Shown here one piece after another: positions 61,498-64,000 of a stretch of 64,000 bases of DNA. Under the pieces are notes generated by a model. It was not told the DNA's origin, made no database searches, and worked only from the letters and a program-made list of their open reading frames with translations. The stretch's first letter is position 1. The number at the start of each line of letters is the position of its first letter. The DNA is from Candidatus Borrarchaeum yapensis. Lineage in GTDB: Archaea > Asgardarchaeota > Sifarchaeia > Borrarchaeales > Borrarchaeaceae. The stretch is from positions 144,232-208,231 of the forward strand of contig JAEOSF010000001.1 in NCBI GenBank assembly GCA_016840515.1. Direction: 5' to 3'. The position numbers and the translations under genes were made by a program.

Positions 61498-63042
61498 ATG
61501 TCTAACGATAGATTCAAAACTCTCCACGATCTAATAGAACAGGCAAAGTTATTAGGCGGAAAAGAACGAATTGAAAAACAGCATAAACAAGGAAAACTTA
61601 CGGCACGTGAGAGAATAGAATTACTCTTAGATCCTAATTCATTTGTCGAAACAGATATGTTTGTCACTCACCGTAGCACAGATTTTGGAATGGAGAAAAG
61701 GAAAATTCTCGGTGATGGTGTAGTCACTGGCTACGGAACCATCGATGGACGTTTGGTTTTTATCTTTTCTCAAGATTTTACGAGTTGGGGCGGTGCTTTA
61801 GGAGAAATGTTTGCACTTAAAGTCTGCAAAATAATGGATCATGCACTTGAAGTAGGAGCACCAGTCATTGGTCTCAATGATTGTGGAGGAGCAAGAATTC
61901 AGGAGGGTGTATCAAGTTTAGGAGGCTACGGTGATATCTTTTGGAGGAATGTCATCGCTTCGGGAGTTATCCCACAGATTTCTGCTATCTTAGGGCCCTG
62001 TGCCGGCGGGGCAGTTTACTCACCCGTCGTGACCGATTTCACTTTCATGATTGACCAGAGCAACATGTTTATTACCGGACCAGATGTCATTAAAGCAGTA
62101 ACGGGAGAAGAAGTAACTCATCAAGAGTTGGGTGGTGCCATGGTTCATAACACAAGAAGTGGAGTGGCACAGTTCATTGCAAAGGATGAGAACGAATGCA
62201 TGGAAATGATTAAGAAGTTATTGAGTTATCTCCCTTCAAATAACTTAGAGGATCCACCCAGAATTGATACTGGTGATGATCCCAATAGGGTCAACGAAGC
62301 TTTGGACACTATCATTCCAGATGTTCCCACGAAACCATATGACATCAAAGAAATCATCCGAAAAGTGGTTGATCTTGGCGATTTCTTTGAAGTTCATCCA
62401 TTTTTTGCCCAAAACGCCGTGGTTGGATTTGCGAGATTAAACGGGTATTCAGTAGGAATTGTGGCTAATCAACCTAATTATCTTGCAGGAACTCTCGACA
62501 TTAATGCCTCAGATAAAATAGCACGATTTGTTCGTTTTTGCGATGCTTTCAATATCCCAGTCGTGACGTTCATGGATGTTCCGGGCTTTTTACCTGGTAC
62601 CGCGCAGGAATGGGGAGGAATTATTCGCCATGGTGCTAAAATCCTTTATGCATATGCTGAAGCTACCGTTCCACTGATTACAGTGATCACTCGAAAGGGA
62701 TATGGCGGTGCATATGTTGTAATGGGATCTAAACATTTGAAAGCCGACCAAGTCTTTGCGTGGCCCATGAGTGAAATCGCAGTTATGGGAGCTGAAGGAG
62801 CAGCAAATATCATCTTCAGGAGAGAAATAAAGGCGGCAAAAGATCCCGAGGCAATGAGACAACAAAAGATTGAAGAATTTAGAAAAACCTTTTGTAATCC
62901 CTATATTGCGGCTGCAAAAGGTTTTATAGATGCAGTCATTGAACCCAAGAATACGAGACCAGTTTTAATAAAGGCGCTAGAGATGCTAAATGGAAAGAGA
63001 GAATCATTACCACCTAAAAAACATGGTAACATACCGTTGTAG
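61498..63042 (+). CDS. pccB: Propionyl-CoA carboxylase, carboxyltransferase subunit
   Basis: The 514-residue protein has the carboxyltransferase pattern [23 protein letters not shown], the [16 protein letters not shown] and [16 protein letters not shown] loops (first oxyanion hole and CoA side), and later [27 protein letters not shown] and [16 protein letters not shown]. It moves carboxyl from biotin to propionyl-CoA (or acetyl-CoA). The ATG at 61498 is preceded by GGAGGT. The upstream in-frame start at 61474 would add eight residues and is not needed. It is followed by the biotin carrier gene. Confidence 0.94.
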   Translation: MSNDRFKTLHDLIEQAKLLGGKERIEKQHKQGKLTARERIELLLDPNSFVETDMFVTHRSTDFGMEKRKILGDGVVTGYGTIDGRLVFIFSQDFTSWGGALGEMFALKVCKIMDHALEVGAPVIGLNDCGGARIQEGVSSLGGYGDIFWRNVIASGVIPQISAILGPCAGGAVYSPVVTDFTFMIDQSNMFITGPDVIKAVTGEEVTHQELGGAMVHNTRSGVAQFIAKDENECMEMIKKLLSYLPSNNLEDPPRIDTGDDPNRVNEALDTIIPDVPTKPYDIKEIIRKVVDLGDFFEVHPFFAQNAVVGFARLNGYSVGIVANQPNYLAGTLDINASDKIARFVRFCDAFNIPVVTFMDVPGFLPGTAQEWGGIIRHGAKILYAYAEATVPLITVITRKGYGGAYVVMGSKHLKADQVFAWPMSEIAVMGAEGAANIIFRREIKAAKDPEAMRQQKIEEFRKTFCNPYIAAAKGFIDAVIEPKNTRPVLIKALEMLNGKRESLPPKKHGNIPL

Positions 63043-63078
63043 GCGGCTCTAATGTTTATTATAAGGGACTGATACACC

Positions 63079-63666
63079 GTGAATAAGAAATACAAACTTC
63101 AAGTACATGAAAAAACATATTTAATAGAACTTGAAGAAACAGATAATGGTTTTGTCTCCGTTGTAATAGAAACTGAAAGCGGAAACAAAATCAAAAAGGA
63201 TTTAGAATTAGAGAGTTTGGATACTGAACGTGCAGTTTTTTCTGTTGTAATTGACAGCAAAGCACATCTTGTTGAGTTGGAACAATCAGATAATCATCGT
63301 TCATCATTTTCGATTTTACTTGACGGAAAACCACACGTCGTGAAGGTCGCACCAATAATATCAAAAGCTCAAGTTTCTTCCGCTCATATCAATTTTAGCG
63401 ATTCCGATTCGACTCACTTAATAGCTTCTAATGATGCTGTAAAAAGTGTTACAGCGGGGATAGTAAAAGCACCATTAGTTGGCACAGTTGTGTCAATTAA
63501 GATTAATCCTGGTGATTCTGTAAGTCAAGGGGATGTCCTACTGATCTTAGAAGCAATGAAAATGGAAAATGAAATTCGTGCTCCAAAAGATGGTATTGTA
63601 AAAGAATTGAAGGTCACCAAGGGAGAAAAAGTTAGTTCTGGCGACATTTTGGCAATAATTGAGTAA
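63079..63666 (+). CDS. Biotin carboxyl carrier protein with unusual N-terminal part
   Basis: Residues about 120-195 form a biotinyl domain with the modified Lys161 in ILEAMKMENEIRAPKDG. Residues 1-110 contain what looks like a twofold repeat (KLQVHEKTYLIELEETDNGF and IDSKAHLVELEQSDNHRSSF, then LLDGKPHVVKV), resembling the short docking segments of decarboxylase gamma subunits rather than the plain AccB linker. It joins the biotin carboxylase with the carboxyltransferase. GTG start at 63079. Confidence 0.9.
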   Translation: MNKKYKLQVHEKTYLIELEETDNGFVSVVIETESGNKIKKDLELESLDTERAVFSVVIDSKAHLVELEQSDNHRSSFSILLDGKPHVVKVAPIISKAQVSSAHINFSDSDSTHLIASNDAVKSVTAGIVKAPLVGTVVSIKINPGDSVSQGDVLLILEAMKMENEIRAPKDGIVKELKVTKGEKVSSGDILAIIE

Positions 63667-63672
63667 ACTAAC

Positions 63673-64000
63673 TTATTCCAATGATGGTGCTGCCTGAAAT
63701 GTATCATGTGGAGCTTCAGGCAGTTCTCCGGTTTTTGCAAGTTCTTTTGCATAATCTTCTACGCGTCTAGCGGTCAGCATTTCATCGATTCGTAACACGG
63801 TAACAGCAGCCTCTGTCGCAGATGAAATCGCCTGTAATTTTACGCGTAGAGGTTCTATCACACCATTCTCATACATATTTTCAATTTTGCCAGTAAATGG
63901 GTTTACGCGGTAATATTTTCCATTCTCCTTACTATGTTTTGCCCTCAATTGTGCAAGCAGAGTTATAGTATCCCAGCCACCGTTCTCTGCGAGGGTTTTG
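63673..64000 (-). CDS. Thermosome (group II chaperonin) subunit, C-terminal part
   Basis: The gene runs off the right edge. Translation from the edge begins TLAENGGWDTITLLAQLRAKH and continues with YYRVNPFTGKIENMYENGVIEPLRVKLQAISSATEAAVTVLRIDEMLTARR, the conserved end of archaeal chaperonin subunits (A-S-E-A-A-x-x-I-L-R-I-D). The usual Gly/Met tail is replaced by a short acidic/Pro ending. Its stop lies 6 bases from that of the biotin carrier gene, convergent. Chaperonin subunits fold cytosolic proteins in 16- or 18-mers. Confidence 0.95.
   Translation of the reverse strand, partial: KTLAENGGWDTITLLAQLRAKHSKENGKYYRVNPFTGKIENMYENGVIEPLRVKLQAISSATEAAVTVLRIDEMLTARRVEDYAKELAKTGELPEAPHDTFQAAPSLE

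Overview
The window is a piece of an archaeal chromosome. The evidence is an archaeal histone, ribosomal proteins S8e and L35Ae, a thermosome subunit, F420/tetrahydromethanopterin-type genes, a tRNA with bulge-helix-bulge introns, two DUF131-type membrane proteins and many TTG/GTG starts behind good Shine-Dalgarno sites. A cluster of two Bet3/TRAPP-like proteins plus a longin-like protein points to an Asgard (Promethearchaeota) lineage or a close relative. That assignment is inference; no rRNA is present to test it.

Layout. 1-2.6 kb: a partial polytopic membrane protein, a histone, a MoaD/ThiS-like protein and a DUF131 protein. 2.74-3.0 kb: a tRNA-Glu(CUC) gene interrupted at three or, more likely, four places. 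3.1-7.3 kb: a defence-like island with a long Argonaute whose catalytic tetrad looks intact, a coupled Cas4-like nuclease and a divergent CARF-winged-helix regulator behind a row of palindromes. 7.4-11.3 kb: thymidylate kinase, then an IscB element inserted in the ruins of a second thymidylate kinase gene. 11.3-13.2 kb: a PadR regulator and an ArsA-type ATPase with an Hsp20-like tail. 13.3-19.6 kb (minus strand): a one-carbon/F420 operon with two RimK-like ligases, a MobA-like nucleotidyltransferase, CofE, an MtrA-MtrH fusion and a two-copy thymidylate synthase. 19.9-25.3 kb: an unknown AAA+ ATPase, S8e, HypE and a TnpB element. 25.5-28.4 kb: a tail-anchored protein, a small Cys-rich protein and the TRAPP-like cluster. 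28.5-40.5 kb: L35Ae, membrane and secreted proteins, Get3, a UDP-sugar dehydrogenase carrying an intein at its catalytic Cys, and a MoxR-VWA fusion. 40.7-53.4 kb: 2-oxoacid:ferredoxin oxidoreductase, a methionine gamma-lyase-type enzyme, acyl-CoA synthetases, a sugar nucleotidyltransferase, and a thiolase-like/DUF35 pair. 53.5-64 kb: a secreted phosphatase, then a nearly complete propionyl-CoA to succinyl-CoA module and the end of a thermosome gene.

How the genes fit together. The 41-63 kb genes describe a route by which methionine or other 2-oxobutyrate sources give propionyl-CoA (lyase, then POR). Propionyl-CoA is then carboxylated (separate biotin carboxylase, carboxyltransferase and biotin carrier, with BirA), epimerised and rearranged (two-subunit B12 mutase with its own adenosyltransferase) to succinyl-CoA. 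An ADP-forming acyl-CoA synthetase subunit could conserve energy as ATP. The 13-20 kb operon ties F420 and pterin polyglutamylation to a soluble methyl-pterin:corrinoid methyltransferase fusion and thymidylate synthesis.

Most noteworthy: the multi-intron tRNA, the Argonaute/Cas4-like/CARF island, IscB and TnpB elements that share the same ends in opposite orientation, the MtrA-MtrH fusion beside a duplicated thymidylate synthase, and the TRAPP-like cluster.
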